DNA of 23,141 nt from Microbacteriaceae bacterium (GCA_029979375.1 JAPOHQ010000003.1:15435-38575), one strand, 5' to 3'. Shown: positions 1-7,417, numbered from the stretch's first letter. Notes: generated from the letters alone by a model not told the origin. Translations and numbers: made by a program.

Positions 1-90
1 GTGACGGTGATAGCTGATGTCAGTTAGCTCAAAGCCGGCTACTGGCTTCCATTGGGCCTGGTCAAAGGGCTTCTCGGGGACAAAATTCAT
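1..90 (-). CDS. menB: 1,4-dihydroxy-2-naphthoyl-CoA synthase MenB, 5' end only
   Basis: Only the first 30 codons are in the window; the rest lies beyond base 1. Read from the ATG at 90-88 the protein begins MNFVPEKPFDQAQWKPVAGF and continues ELTDISYHRH, which matches the N-terminus of actinobacterial MenB (a short PFDxxxWxxVxGFxxLTDITYHR segment before the crotonase fold). MenB closes the second ring in menaquinone synthesis, converting o-succinylbenzoyl-CoA to dihydroxynaphthoyl-CoA. The divergent neighbour is menC, another enzyme of the pathway, which supports the call. The start has no Shine-Dalgarno sequence but has TAGTCT exactly six bases upstream, so the mRNA is probably leaderless. 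The fragment is too short to check catalytic residues. Confidence 0.85.
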   Translation of the reverse strand, partial: MNFVPEKPFDQAQWKPVAGFELTDISYHRH

Positions 91-95
91 GTGCC

Positions 96-102
96 TAGAC
101 TA
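96..102. promoter_or_regulatory. Overlapping divergent -10 elements for menB and menC
   Basis: The 17 bases between the two start codons contain the perfect palindrome GACTAGTC (98-105). On the plus strand TAGACT (96-101) lies six bases before the menC ATG; on the minus strand TAGTCT (102-97) lies six bases before the menB ATG. Both fit TANNNT -10 boxes for leaderless transcripts starting at the A of the ATG. I see no convincing -35 on either side. Because the boxes share five base pairs, polymerase could occupy only one orientation at a time. Confidence 0.6.
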
Positions 103-107
103 GTCAA

Positions 108-1082
108 ATGGTGGAAGACCAAATTACGGATATCTCGGTAGTGGCACTGCCGCTAAGAACCAGGTTCCGTTCGATCGTGGTTCGTGAGGCCCTGATCTTC
201 CGCGGTCGACTGCGCTGGAGCGAGTTTTCACCCTTTGTTGAATACGAGGATGAAGAGGCCGCGCAGTGGTTGCGCGGTGCACTTGCCTGGGCCAACGACC
301 CTGCACCCGCGAGCTTCCGAACCAGCATCCCCGTGAACGCCACCCTGCCACCGGTTCAACCGGATGAGGTGGCTGATGTGCTCTCTCCATTTGGGAGATT
401 TGGATCGGTCAAGATCAAGGTGGCTGAGGCCGGCCAAGAGCTCAGCGACGATATCGCTCGGGTGCAAAGAGTGGCCGATCTATATCCAGACACCAAGATT
501 CGCCTCGATGCAAATGCCGGCTACACCGTCGAGCAAACTCTTAAGGTTGCAAGAGCGCTGAGCGGATTGCCGCTGGAATACATCGAACAGCCTGTGAAAA
601 CTATCCCGGAGCTCAAGGAGCTCAGGGCCCAGATTGCCTCCGAGGAGCTTGGGCTGAAGGTGGCGGTGGATGAGTCAATCCGAAAGTCATCGGATCCGCT
701 GCTGGTAGCGAGGGAAGAGGCGGCCGACATTGCCGTGATAAAGGTTCAGCCGCTGGGCGGCATCAAGGAGGCAATGAGCATTGCCTCGGAGACCGGCCTA
801 GAGGTAGTCGTCAGCTCCGCGCTGGAGAGCTCAATCGGTATCAGTCATGGCCTTCACCTCGCAAGCGCGATGCCCACCCTCAGCTACGACTGCGGGCTTG
901 CGACTGCGAGGCTTCTGGGGGGAGATGTGGTTCGCGATCCACTGGTGCCACTAAACGGCGAGATCGAACTCAGAGAGGTCGAGCCAGATGCGGAACTCTT
1001 GAAGAGGTACGAGGCTTCACCCGAGCGCGTCGACTGGTGGCACGCGAGACTGCGTCGCTGCTTGGAGCTCTTACAGTCCTGA
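108..1082 (+). CDS. menC: o-Succinylbenzoate synthase MenC
   Basis: Enolase-superfamily enzyme of menaquinone synthesis that dehydrates SHCHC to o-succinylbenzoate; cytoplasmic. The 324-residue length is normal for the actinobacterial form. Visible active-site elements in order: the KIK motif (102-104) carrying the general acid/base lysine, metal ligands Asp134 (in RLDANAG), Glu160 (in YIEQP) and Asp188 (in VAVDES), and the second catalytic lysine Lys212 (in VIKVQPLGG). The order and spacing are those of the enolase barrel. The ATG at 108 is chosen because TAGACT sits exactly six bases upstream, giving a leaderless start; there is no Shine-Dalgarno sequence. It is divergent from menB and converges on ccsB, with a 12-base overlap of the two 3' ends. 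Confidence 0.93.
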   Translation: MVEDQITDISVVALPLRTRFRSIVVREALIFRGRLRWSEFSPFVEYEDEEAAQWLRGALAWANDPAPASFRTSIPVNATLPPVQPDEVADVLSPFGRFGSVKIKVAEAGQELSDDIARVQRVADLYPDTKIRLDANAGYTVEQTLKVARALSGLPLEYIEQPVKTIPELKELRAQIASEELGLKVAVDESIRKSSDPLLVAREEAADIAVIKVQPLGGIKEAMSIASETGLEVVVSSALESSIGISHGLHLASAMPTLSYDCGLATARLLGGDVVRDPLVPLNGEIELREVEPDAELLKRYEASPERVDWWHARLRRCLELLQS

Positions 1083-1931
1083 ATAAACGTGAAGCCCCTT
1101 GAAAAAGAGGTTCACGACCGTGAAGTTGAAGATCACCGCGGCAAAACCAATCAGGCCAAGCCAAGCCGCTCGCTTTCCGGTCCAACCCCTGGTTGCCATG
1201 GCATGCAGGTAGCCGGCATAGAGCACCCAGATGATGAAGGTCCAGACCTCCTTGGTATCCCAGCCCCAGTAGCGATGCCAGGCCCGTTCGGCCCAGATTG
1301 CCCCGGCAATCAGCGTGAAGCTCCAGGCCACGAAGCCGACCATGTTGAACCGGTAGGCAATGCGCTCGAGCTGCTTCAAATCTGGAAAGCGAGAGAGAAC
1401 CTTTTCGCCGACTCCGGCTGCCTTCAAGAGGTAGAAGATGTGAAAGCCAGCTGCGATCGCAAAGAATCCGGTGGCCATGATGGCAACCACCACGTGGATC
1501 ACCAGCCAATAGCTCTGCAGGGCGGGCATCAGCGTCTTCACTTCGACATAGAAGAGGCTCACGGCCGCAAAGAGAATCACGAGGGTGAAACCGGTCACAA
1601 AGGTCGCGATGTAACGAAGATCTCTCACCCGCAACGAGATCAGGTAGATCGTGAGAATCATCAGGGCTCCCGAAATCGAAAACTCATACATGTTCGCCCA
1701 CGGCACCCGATTGGCAGCCACCCCTCGCATCACTACGCCAACACCCAGAATCACCGTGGCAAGCCCAAGAAGCCAAAAGCCCAAACGTTCAAACTTTGAG
1801 TCGGCCTCGTCCTGGCTGAGCCGAGCAAGTTGGAATGAGAACAGCAGCAGCGAGATTGCTAGAAAGCCCATTGCGGCCGAAACGAACAGCAGCGACAGCT
1901 GCGATAGCGGCTCGTTCAGGACAATGTTCAA
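1071..1931 (-). CDS. ccsB: Cytochrome c biogenesis protein CcsB/CcsA (haem delivery, system II)
   Basis: Integral membrane subunit of the ResB-CcsA haem lyase, which moves haem across the membrane and attaches it to apocytochrome c on the outside. The 286 residues hold about eight hydrophobic segments. The tryptophan-rich WWD region is visible at about 213-230, with YWGWDTKEVW at its end, and conserved-type histidines are at 146, 243 and 281 (GLHVYSGL at the C-terminus). The start is TTG at 1931-1929, whose bases form a TTGA overlap with the resB stop; a GAGGAG site lies just upstream. It is the last gene of the phosphatase-resA-ccdA-resB-ccsB operon, in the same order as M. tuberculosis Rv0525-Rv0529. 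The 3' end overlaps convergent menC by 12 bases and no terminator is visible. Confidence 0.94.
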   Translation of the reverse strand: MNIVLNEPLSQLSLLFVSAAMGFLAISLLLFSFQLARLSQDEADSKFERLGFWLLGLATVILGVGVVMRGVAANRVPWANMYEFSISGALMILTIYLISLRVRDLRYIATFVTGFTLVILFAAVSLFYVEVKTLMPALQSYWLVIHVVVAIMATGFFAIAAGFHIFYLLKAAGVGEKVLSRFPDLKQLERIAYRFNMVGFVAWSFTLIAGAIWAERAWHRYWGWDTKEVWTFIIWVLYAGYLHAMATRGWTGKRAAWLGLIGFAAVIFNFTVVNLFFKGLHVYSGL

Positions 1932-3424
1932 CTTCTCTCCTCGATCTCGGATTTGATTTCAAGAACCAGTGACTCTAGCCCTGCGTCATCGCCTCGGGCC
2001 AGGGCGGCGTATTCAATCTTCTCATCAGTTACCCGAACCCAAACGCGCCTGCGCTGAATGCTCAGCGAAAGCACAAGCGAAACCAGAGCCAGGGCGGCAA
2101 ATACCAGCACCCAGATGCCACCTGGGTTATAGGCGATATCCAACGATGCATAGCGCAGCAGGCCATCAAAGCTGAGGCTGCCGAGGCCATCTGGTAACTC
2201 GACGACCTCACCGACTCCGAGTTCAAGCGGTGGGTTTGGTCCGTCCCTGCCCGCGACCAGCTCCATGTTGCTCACATCCAGGGCGAAGACATTTCTTGGC
2301 ACACCCCCATCGAGCCCCAGGTCACCGGCATAAACATTCACGGTCAGCAAAGGGTCGATTGGGTCGGGATAGATCGAGGTGTATGCACCAGAGGTGAGCG
2401 TCTCCACGGTCGGATAGAAAAACGAGATGAGTCCAATCTGCTTAGGAATGGCATCTGGTGCTTTGACCACTCCGAGCGATGTCATGTTGCCATCCTGCGG
2501 AAGGTAGACCACCGGTCCAGAGAAGGCGACGTTTCCCTCGCCATCGGTCAGGGTAACGACTGGGGCGTAACCATTACCGGTCAGGTAGACATTCGCTCCC
2601 GGAACCTCCAAAGGATGATTCACCCGGATCTCATCGCTCAGCTCATTTAGTCCGTCATCGAGGGTGACGCTGGCGATGAAGTCGACGGGCTGTCCGAGGT
2701 TTTGCCGGTTCCTCAGGTCGTAGACAACCTCGAAGTCATCGAGGGTGAGACTGAAGGGCTTGAGCTCGTCCTCGAAAAACAGCGGACCCGGAGCAATCGA
2801 GTCATAGCTTGCAAGGTTGTTCACGAAGGTGTCACCCTCAACCAAAACCCGCTGTCCAGAGAAGCTGAAGCCCCCACCGATGCCGACCGCGATCAGAACC
2901 CCAACCAGGGAAAAGTGAAAGACCAGGTTGCCGGTTTCCTTGAGGTAGCCTTTCTCGGCAGAAACCGAGTTCCCCTGCTGTTGGACTCGAAAGCCTCGAT
3001 CTCTCAAGAGCTCGGCAGCATTTGCAAGCTCGATCTTCTTTTGACCCTCAACGTGAACCGCCATGCGGCGCAGATTCTCTGGTGTCTTGACGGGCTTGGA
3101 TCTGATGGCGGCCAGGTGAACCTTGGTTCTTGGCAGCACGCAGCCAACCAGGGAGACAAACAGCAGGATGTAGATGGCCGAGAACCAGACCGATGTGTAG
3201 ACATCGAAGAGCTGAATGGCGTCAAGGACCTCTGCCAGCTCTGGTTGATTGTCAAAGAAGAGCCTCACCCCATTGGGGTCTGCGCTGCGCTGCGGATAAA
3301 TGGACCCGGGAATGGAAGCCAGCGCAAGCAATAGCAGCAAGAACAGCGCCGTACGCATCGAGGTTAGCTGACGCCAAAACCAGCGCGGCCAAAACAGCAA
3401 CCTAGAGAACCAGGACGATGCCAC
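1928..3424 (-). CDS. resB: Cytochrome c biogenesis protein ResB (Ccs1)
   Basis: Partner of CcsB in the system II haem lyase. At 498 residues it is slightly shorter than many actinobacterial ResB proteins but appears complete. Visible layout: first membrane helix about 24-40 (after the typical SMRTALFLLLLLALASIPGS region), second about 60-80, third about 165-185, a long extracytoplasmic domain about 190-430, and a last helix about 435-457 followed by a basic cytoplasmic tail. The start is GTG at 3424-3422, inside the end of ccdA (23-base overlap), with an AGGAGG ribosome site six bases upstream; this strong site decides the start. Downstream, the stop overlaps the TTG start of ccsB, so the two subunits are probably translationally coupled. 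Confidence 0.93.
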   Translation of the reverse strand: MASSWFSRLLFWPRWFWRQLTSMRTALFLLLLLALASIPGSIYPQRSADPNGVRLFFDNQPELAEVLDAIQLFDVYTSVWFSAIYILLFVSLVGCVLPRTKVHLAAIRSKPVKTPENLRRMAVHVEGQKKIELANAAELLRDRGFRVQQQGNSVSAEKGYLKETGNLVFHFSLVGVLIAVGIGGGFSFSGQRVLVEGDTFVNNLASYDSIAPGPLFFEDELKPFSLTLDDFEVVYDLRNRQNLGQPVDFIASVTLDDGLNELSDEIRVNHPLEVPGANVYLTGNGYAPVVTLTDGEGNVAFSGPVVYLPQDGNMTSLGVVKAPDAIPKQIGLISFFYPTVETLTSGAYTSIYPDPIDPLLTVNVYAGDLGLDGGVPRNVFALDVSNMELVAGRDGPNPPLELGVGEVVELPDGLGSLSFDGLLRYASLDIAYNPGGIWVLVFAALALVSLVLSLSIQRRRVWVRVTDEKIEYAALARGDDAGLESLVLEIKSEIEERS

Positions 3425-4118
3425 TGTTCACCTCCTGAAGCCAGGTGGTGAACTGCAGCCAAAGCCCGGTCATCATGACGACTCCGAGCAGCATCAACAG
3501 GATTCCTCCAAAGATGTTGATGGCCCGAATGTTGCGCTTGAAGAACTCCAGGCTCCCCTTGGCCCAACCGATTCCGGCCGCAATCAGCAAAAACGGAATG
3601 CCGATACCGAGCGAGTATGCACTCGCCAGGATGGCTCCCCGCACCGGATCACCGCTGTCGCTTGCCAACACCAGCACCGCCGAGAGGGTCGGGCCGATGC
3701 AAGGGGTCCAACCAAAGGCAAACACCACTCCCAGCAGGGGAGCTCCGGCCAGCCCAAGCCGCGGCGAAACCGGGAGCTTCAGCGTTCGCTGGAGCGGCCC
3801 AAACTCTCCCAAGAGAGCCAGGCCGAATAGAAAAATCATTAGGCCGAGCGCAATCTGCACGCCCATGCTGCGGGTGAAAAAGAGCAAGCTTGAAGAGCCT
3901 GCTAGCACCCCGAGGCTCACGAAAACAGCGGTGAATCCAAGAACAAACAGCAGGGTTCCTATGACCACTCTCGACTTTATGTTTGCTGAGACGTAGCCCA
4001 GGTAGCCGGGAACCAGCGGAAGTATGCAGGGGCTAAGAAAGGTCACGACACCTGCAAGCAGCGCAATCGGTATGGCAATGAGCATCGAGCCCGAAAGAAC
4101 GATCTCACCGGGACTCAC
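3402..4118 (-). CDS. ccdA: Thiol-disulfide electron carrier CcdA (DsbD-type membrane domain)
   Basis: Six-helix membrane protein that passes electrons from cytoplasmic thioredoxin across the membrane to ResA so that apocytochrome cysteines stay reduced for haem attachment. The 238 residues carry both conserved redox cysteines in their usual motifs: Cys31 in TFLSPCILPLVPGYLGY and Cys140 in FGWTPCIGPTL. Glycine- and proline-rich helices repeat around them as in the family. The GTG start at 4118 shares GTGA with the stop of the upstream resA gene and there is only a weak ribosome site, so translation is probably coupled. Its last codons contain the ribosome site and start of resB. Confidence 0.94.
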   Translation of the reverse strand: MSPGEIVLSGSMLIAIPIALLAGVVTFLSPCILPLVPGYLGYVSANIKSRVVIGTLLFVLGFTAVFVSLGVLAGSSSLLFFTRSMGVQIALGLMIFLFGLALLGEFGPLQRTLKLPVSPRLGLAGAPLLGVVFAFGWTPCIGPTLSAVLVLASDSGDPVRGAILASAYSLGIGIPFLLIAAGIGWAKGSLEFFKRNIRAINIFGGILLMLLGVVMMTGLWLQFTTWLQEVNSGIVLVL

Positions 4119-4687
4119 TCCGAGACCGCCGTTTCAATCAGAGTCCTGAGGACCGATGGATCGATGCGGCCGAGGATTCTCGCCGTGACCCTGCCATTGC
4201 GATCGATGACCAGGGTGGTTGGCACCGCCTGGGGGCTCACCACGCCAGTAAAGGCGAGTGAAACAGAGCCATCTGCTGCATCGATGATCGAAGGGAAGTT
4301 AATCTCGAAGCGTCGGTCAAAGGCAAGTGCCGTCTCTGCAGTGTCGCGAACATTCACCCCGACAAACTGAACCCCGCGATCCGAGAACTCCTCGCTAAGC
4401 GCTGCCAGGTCTGGAGCCTCCGCCCGGCATGGCGCACACGCCGCATACCACCAGTTCATCACTACGACGTAGCCCTCGAGTGACTCGGAACTGAGGCCAA
4501 CGCCTGACTCGGTGATTCCATCCCAGGGATCAAAACTCGGACGTTGATCGACCGCAAACTCGGTGACCGTGCCATCGCCTGCAATGTAATTCTTGTTATC
4601 ACCCTGTCGAAACTGTTCCGCCAAGGGGTCGTTGGTGCAGCCGGTGAGAACCAGCAGCAGGCTCATGACAGCCACGAGCTTTCTCAA
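4115..4687 (-). CDS. resA: Thiol-disulfide oxidoreductase lipoprotein ResA/TlpA
   Basis: Extracytoplasmic thioredoxin-like protein that reduces apocytochrome c before haem ligation, receiving electrons from CcdA. I place the start at TTG 4687-4685, which overlaps the phosphatase stop as TTGA and has AGGAG five bases upstream; longer in-frame versions run into phosphatase codons. This gives a 190-residue protein with a short signal peptide (MRKLVAVMSLLLVLTGC) and a lipobox ending at Cys17, so it should be lipid-anchored. The active site is CAPC (84-87) in WWYAACAPCRAEAP, with the cis-proline loop AVPTT at about 155-159. CAPC differs from the more usual CxPC variants such as CEPC, which could change the redox potential. 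Confidence 0.93.
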   Translation of the reverse strand: MRKLVAVMSLLLVLTGCTNDPLAEQFRQGDNKNYIAGDGTVTEFAVDQRPSFDPWDGITESGVGLSSESLEGYVVVMNWWYAACAPCRAEAPDLAALSEEFSDRGVQFVGVNVRDTAETALAFDRRFEINFPSIIDAADGSVSLAFTGVVSPQAVPTTLVIDRNGRVTARILGRIDPSVLRTLIETAVSE

Positions 4688-5310
4688 GCCTTCTCCTGAA
4701 TGAGCCTCATGCCCGGTTCGCGGTAGTCGACCGGCAAGAGCCGCCCGGAGTCGACCTCGAAGGAGGTTATCGATGAGAGTGAGCACCGCCTGGACTGGGG
4801 GTTGTGTGGAAGCCTGAGTCCCATCGCGGAGCGATAGGTCATCCATATCGGAAGCTGATGCGAGACAAATACGACATCGCCCTCGGAAGTGTTCTCCCAG
4901 GCATCCAGGGCGGCCTCGGTCATGCGATCGGCAATCTCCCGGTATGGCTCGCCCCAGCTTGGTCGGCCTGGGTTGTAGAGGTGAATCGCCAGTCCAGGAT
5001 TTGCAACCAGGGCCTTCGCACCCATCGGATAGCCCTTGAGCTTGTTCCAGGGCTCAATGATGCGCTCTTCGATCTCCAGCTCCAGTCCGAATTCCTTCGC
5101 AACTGGGGCAGCGGACTGCCTGGTTCTCTCAAGTGGGGAGACAAGGAGTTTCTTCGGATCTATGCCCATGCTCTTTAGTTCCTCTGCCGCGGCCGCAGCC
5201 ATCTGATGTCCGCGGTCGCTGAGGGGAAAACCATCAAGCCGCTCATAAAGCAGTCCCTTGGGGTTATACACCTCGCCGTGGCGAACAAAGTGGAGGCGAG
5301 AGGCTGGCAT
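4684..5310 (-). CDS. Histidine phosphatase family protein (phosphoglycerate mutase-like)
   Basis: A 208-residue member of the histidine phosphatase superfamily. The N-terminal RHG motif gives the phospho-accepting His11, an SPLERTRQSA segment at 58-67 supplies the second arginine, and His151 in FVSHQLP is the second catalytic histidine. The substrate cannot be told from sequence; the family covers sugar and nucleotide phosphatases. It heads the cytochrome c maturation operon, matching Rv0525 in mycobacteria, where a phosphatase of this type likewise precedes the thioredoxin gene. The ATG is preceded by TAAACT at exactly six bases, with no Shine-Dalgarno site, suggesting a leaderless mRNA. The stop overlaps the resA start. 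Confidence 0.9.
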   Translation of the reverse strand: MPASRLHFVRHGEVYNPKGLLYERLDGFPLSDRGHQMAAAAAEELKSMGIDPKKLLVSPLERTRQSAAPVAKEFGLELEIEERIIEPWNKLKGYPMGAKALVANPGLAIHLYNPGRPSWGEPYREIADRMTEAALDAWENTSEGDVVFVSHQLPIWMTYRSAMGLRLPHNPQSRRCSLSSITSFEVDSGRLLPVDYREPGMRLIQEKA

Positions 5311-5316
5311 GGTGCA

Positions 5317-5322
5317 AGTTTA
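5317..5322 (-). promoter_or_regulatory. -10 element of the phosphatase/ccs operon
   Basis: TAAACT on the minus strand, six bases (TGCACC) before the ATG at 5310. It fits a leaderless -10. No -35 is evident. Confidence 0.5.
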
Positions 5323-5329
5323 CCTTCGC

Positions 5330-5370
5330 TAAACTGGGCGAATCACGCTCGCCTGAAGACTCTCAGAGGA
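5330..5370 (+). promoter_or_regulatory. aspS -10 element and ribosome binding site
   Basis: TAAACT at 5330-5335 is a candidate -10, giving a transcript start near 5342. AGAGGA at 5365-5370 is seven bases before the aspS ATG. Unlike its divergent neighbour, aspS therefore seems to have a leader of about 36 bases with a Shine-Dalgarno site. Confidence 0.45.
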
Positions 5371-5377
5371 TACTCAA

Positions 5378-6688
5378 ATGCTTGACCGCTCGAAGATTTC
5401 CAGTCTGGCTAAAAGCCAGGATGGTCCAGTGACCATCGCCGGATGGGTCGAGACCCTGAGGGACCAGAAGCGCATCCAATTCATCATCATCCGCGACGAG
5501 TCCGGCTCCGTGCAGGTCACCTATCCAAGGCCAAGCGAAGAGGACGCTCTTGCCGATGAGGTCTCTGCTCTGACTCACGGCAGCTTCGTTGTGATCCGGG
5601 GTCAGCTCAAGCACGACGAACGCGTAAAGCTTGGCGGCATTGAAATCTTGCTCGAGTCCATGGAGGTGGTTGCCAAGTCACTACCGGACAGCCCAATCGC
5701 GGAGGACACCTCGATCGACAAGCGCCTCGATTGGAGATTCATCGACTTCCGCAGGCCTGAGCTCGGGCTAATGATGCGCGTGCAGACCACCATCGAACAG
5801 GCATGGCGCGAGCACTGGTTGGAAAACGACTTCGTCGAGATTCACTCTCCTAAGCTGATGGCCTCACCGTCCGAGTCTCATGCCGAGCTCTTCAAGCTCG
5901 AATACTTTGAGGGTCATGCCTACCTGGCTCAGTCCCCGCAGTTCTACAAGCAGATGGCAATGAGTGCCGGACTCGGGAGAGTCTTCGAGATTGGGCCCGT
6001 TTTTCGAGCAGACCCCTCCTTCACATCCCGCCATGCCACCGAGTTTGTCTCGATCGATATGGAGATGAGCTGGATTGACTCCCACGAGGACGTCATGAGC
6101 TTCCAGGAAGAGCTGATGGTCAAGGCCATAAGCGCCGTGAAGGAAAAACACGGTGAGGAGATCAAGGCGCTCTACGACATCGACATCGTGGTCCCAACGA
6201 CTCCGTTCCCAAGAATCCCGCTCGCCGAAGCCCACCGCATCATTGAGGCTCGCGGCTACAAGGTCCCCAGAACCGACGGAGACCTTGACCCAGAGGGCGA
6301 GCGCAAGATTGCTGAATATGCAAAAGAGGAGCTTGGTCACGAGTTCGTCTTCTTGACCGACTATCCAAAGCACATCAGGCCCTTCTACCACATGCGCCAT
6401 GCGGACAACGAGAGCCTGACTAAGAGCTACGACCTGATCTGGAAGGGCACCGAGATCACCACCGGAGCCCAGCGCGAGCACCGCATCGAGGTTCTCGAGG
6501 CCCAAGCCAAGGACAAGGGACTTGACCCCGAGGGTCTGGAGTTCTATCTCGACTTCTTCCGATACGGAGTTCCTCCCCACGGAGGATTCGGCATGGGTCT
6601 AACAAGGGTTGTGATGCTGCTACTTGATCTGCCAAACATCCGTGAGGCGAGCTTCCTTTTCAGAGGTCCAAACAGGCTTCAGCCCTAG
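5378..6688 (+). CDS. aspS: Aspartyl-tRNA synthetase, short archaeal type (probably also charges tRNA-Asn)
   Basis: Class IIb synthetase that charges tRNA with aspartate. The 436 residues comprise an N-terminal anticodon-binding OB fold (about 1-100, GWVETLRD and FIIIRDESGSVQV) and a class II catalytic core with motif 2 at about 202-230 (VFEIGPVFRADPSF, ATEFVSIDMEM) and motif 3 at 402-410 (GGFGMGLTR). Only about 190 residues separate motifs 2 and 3 and the protein ends shortly after motif 3 in FRGPNRLQP. The large GAD insertion of the roughly 590-residue bacterial AspRS is absent. This is the archaeal/eukaryotic-like architecture; known bacterial members such as Deinococcus AspRS2 are non-discriminating and make Asp-tRNA-Asn for GatCAB. 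Dual specificity here is inference. The stop shares CTAG with the stop of convergent vapC. Confidence 0.92.
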   Translation: MLDRSKISSLAKSQDGPVTIAGWVETLRDQKRIQFIIIRDESGSVQVTYPRPSEEDALADEVSALTHGSFVVIRGQLKHDERVKLGGIEILLESMEVVAKSLPDSPIAEDTSIDKRLDWRFIDFRRPELGLMMRVQTTIEQAWREHWLENDFVEIHSPKLMASPSESHAELFKLEYFEGHAYLAQSPQFYKQMAMSAGLGRVFEIGPVFRADPSFTSRHATEFVSIDMEMSWIDSHEDVMSFQEELMVKAISAVKEKHGEEIKALYDIDIVVPTTPFPRIPLAEAHRIIEARGYKVPRTDGDLDPEGERKIAEYAKEELGHEFVFLTDYPKHIRPFYHMRHADNESLTKSYDLIWKGTEITTGAQREHRIEVLEAQAKDKGLDPEGLEFYLDFFRYGVPPHGGFGMGLTRVVMLLLDLPNIREASFLFRGPNRLQP

Positions 6689-7080
6689 AGCCAGTTGTCC
6701 AACCTGAGGCCTGCGATCCGGTCGAAATGTTTTTTGTTGTTGGTGACCAATGTCAAACCAAGGCTCAAGGCATGACCCGCAATCATCATGTCAATCTGGC
6801 CAGCAGGCCTACCGAGTCTGGCCAGCTCTCGCTCTACCTGTGCTGCTCGGTTTGCTTCCACCGCTTGAAATGGAAAGACCTGTGCAAAGTTGACAAAGTC
6901 CTGACTCTCTTCCATGGTCCGCTGATTTCCAACCCTTGATACTCCCCTGAGAATCTCAAACGCTGTTAGAGAAGAGATTCCCCAGTCAAAGCTAGACATA
7001 CTTGACAGCCTGGACATGACCCCGGGGTGATCGCGGAGTCCGAAGATGCAAGTGTCGGTGTCGAGAAGGTATTTTGTCAC
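6685..7080 (-). CDS. vapC: Type II toxin VapC (PIN-domain ribonuclease)
   Basis: A 131-residue PIN-domain protein. The acidic residues expected at the Mg-dependent RNase site are visible: Asp7 in YLLDTDTCI, Glu42 in LTAFEILRG, and Asp97 in GQIDMMIAGHA, followed by the typical C-terminal VTNNKKHF region (about 112-119) and GLRLDNWL. VapC toxins cut tRNA or rRNA when free of antitoxin; the target here is unknown. The GTG start at 7080-7078 shares one base with the vapB stop (TAGTG), so the pair is coupled as usual for vapBC. The reading frame is intact. By eye the module is more A+T rich than its neighbours, which together with its position between housekeeping genes suggests acquisition by transfer. 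Confidence 0.9.
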   Translation of the reverse strand: MTKYLLDTDTCIFGLRDHPGVMSRLSSMSSFDWGISSLTAFEILRGVSRVGNQRTMEESQDFVNFAQVFPFQAVEANRAAQVERELARLGRPAGQIDMMIAGHALSLGLTLVTNNKKHFDRIAGLRLDNWL

Positions 7081-7358
7081 TAATTAGGTTCCTTGAACAT
7101 TTCGTCGAAATCGAACCGATCGGTCCAGTTTTCTCGACTAGGGATTGGGAAGTCCTCTTCCGGAATTGGTCCACGTGCATGGATATCGGCCAACAGTCGC
7201 TTCATCTTCTCGTCGCGGTCTAAAGGTCGAATCTCTAGGACGCCGTCTTCACGAACCGTCATGTCAAGCTCAGCGTCCTCGGGTAGCCAACCCTTTGGAA
7301 TTCTGACAGCCCAGCTGCCGCCATTCTTGAAAGCTTTTCTGGTCACTCTCTTAGTCAT
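7080..7358 (-). CDS. vapB: Antitoxin VapB (AbrB/MazE-type DNA-binding fold)
   Basis: A 92-residue protein whose N-terminal half has the swapped-hairpin AbrB signature (KAFKNGGSWAVRIPKGWLPE, then LDMTVREDGVLEIRPL). The acidic, aromatic C-terminus (about 60-92, ending FDFDEMFKEPN) is the sort of tail that wraps around and blocks VapC. I choose ATG 7358-7356 because AGGAG at 7372-7368 is nine bases upstream and because translation from the earlier in-frame ATG at 7382 would start inside the predicted promoter palindrome. VapB would also bind the operator at 7375-7390 to repress its own operon; that regulation is family knowledge, not shown here. Confidence 0.86.
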   Translation of the reverse strand: MTKRVTRKAFKNGGSWAVRIPKGWLPEDAELDMTVREDGVLEIRPLDRDEKMKRLLADIHARGPIPEEDFPIPSRENWTDRFDFDEMFKEPN

Positions 7359-7367
7359 AACAGAAAT

Positions 7368-7390
7368 CTCCTGTCTATACATAAGTATAG
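7368..7390 (-). promoter_or_regulatory. vapBC promoter, palindromic operator and ribosome site
   Basis: A perfect inverted repeat CTATAC-ATAA-GTATAG spans 7375-7390. It contains a good -10, TATACT, on the minus strand at 7389-7384, so a protein bound to the palindrome would block initiation. AGGAG at 7372-7368 serves the vapB ATG at 7358. The arrangement is typical of antitoxin autoregulation. Confidence 0.6.
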
Positions 7391-7417
7391 ATAAAAGGTT
7401 GTGGATAACTACAGGGG

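Noticed and set aside
1089..1799. Open 236-codon frame on the plus strand
   Set aside because: It lies fully antisense to ccsB, has low-complexity His/Gly/Glu-rich sequence without a recognisable motif, and ccsB has clear family motifs.
4688..4846. N-terminal extension of ResA
   Set aside because: It runs through phosphatase codons, would bury the signal peptide and lipobox, and ignores the AGGAG-TTG start at 4687.
5864..6580. Open 238-codon frame on the minus strand
   Set aside because: Antisense shadow of aspS, whose class II motifs are unmistakable; no ribosome site or leaderless -10 at its start.
7359..7382. Earlier ATG for vapB at 7382
   Set aside because: It lies within the promoter palindrome, upstream of the predicted transcript start, and has no ribosome site; ATG 7358 has AGGAG.
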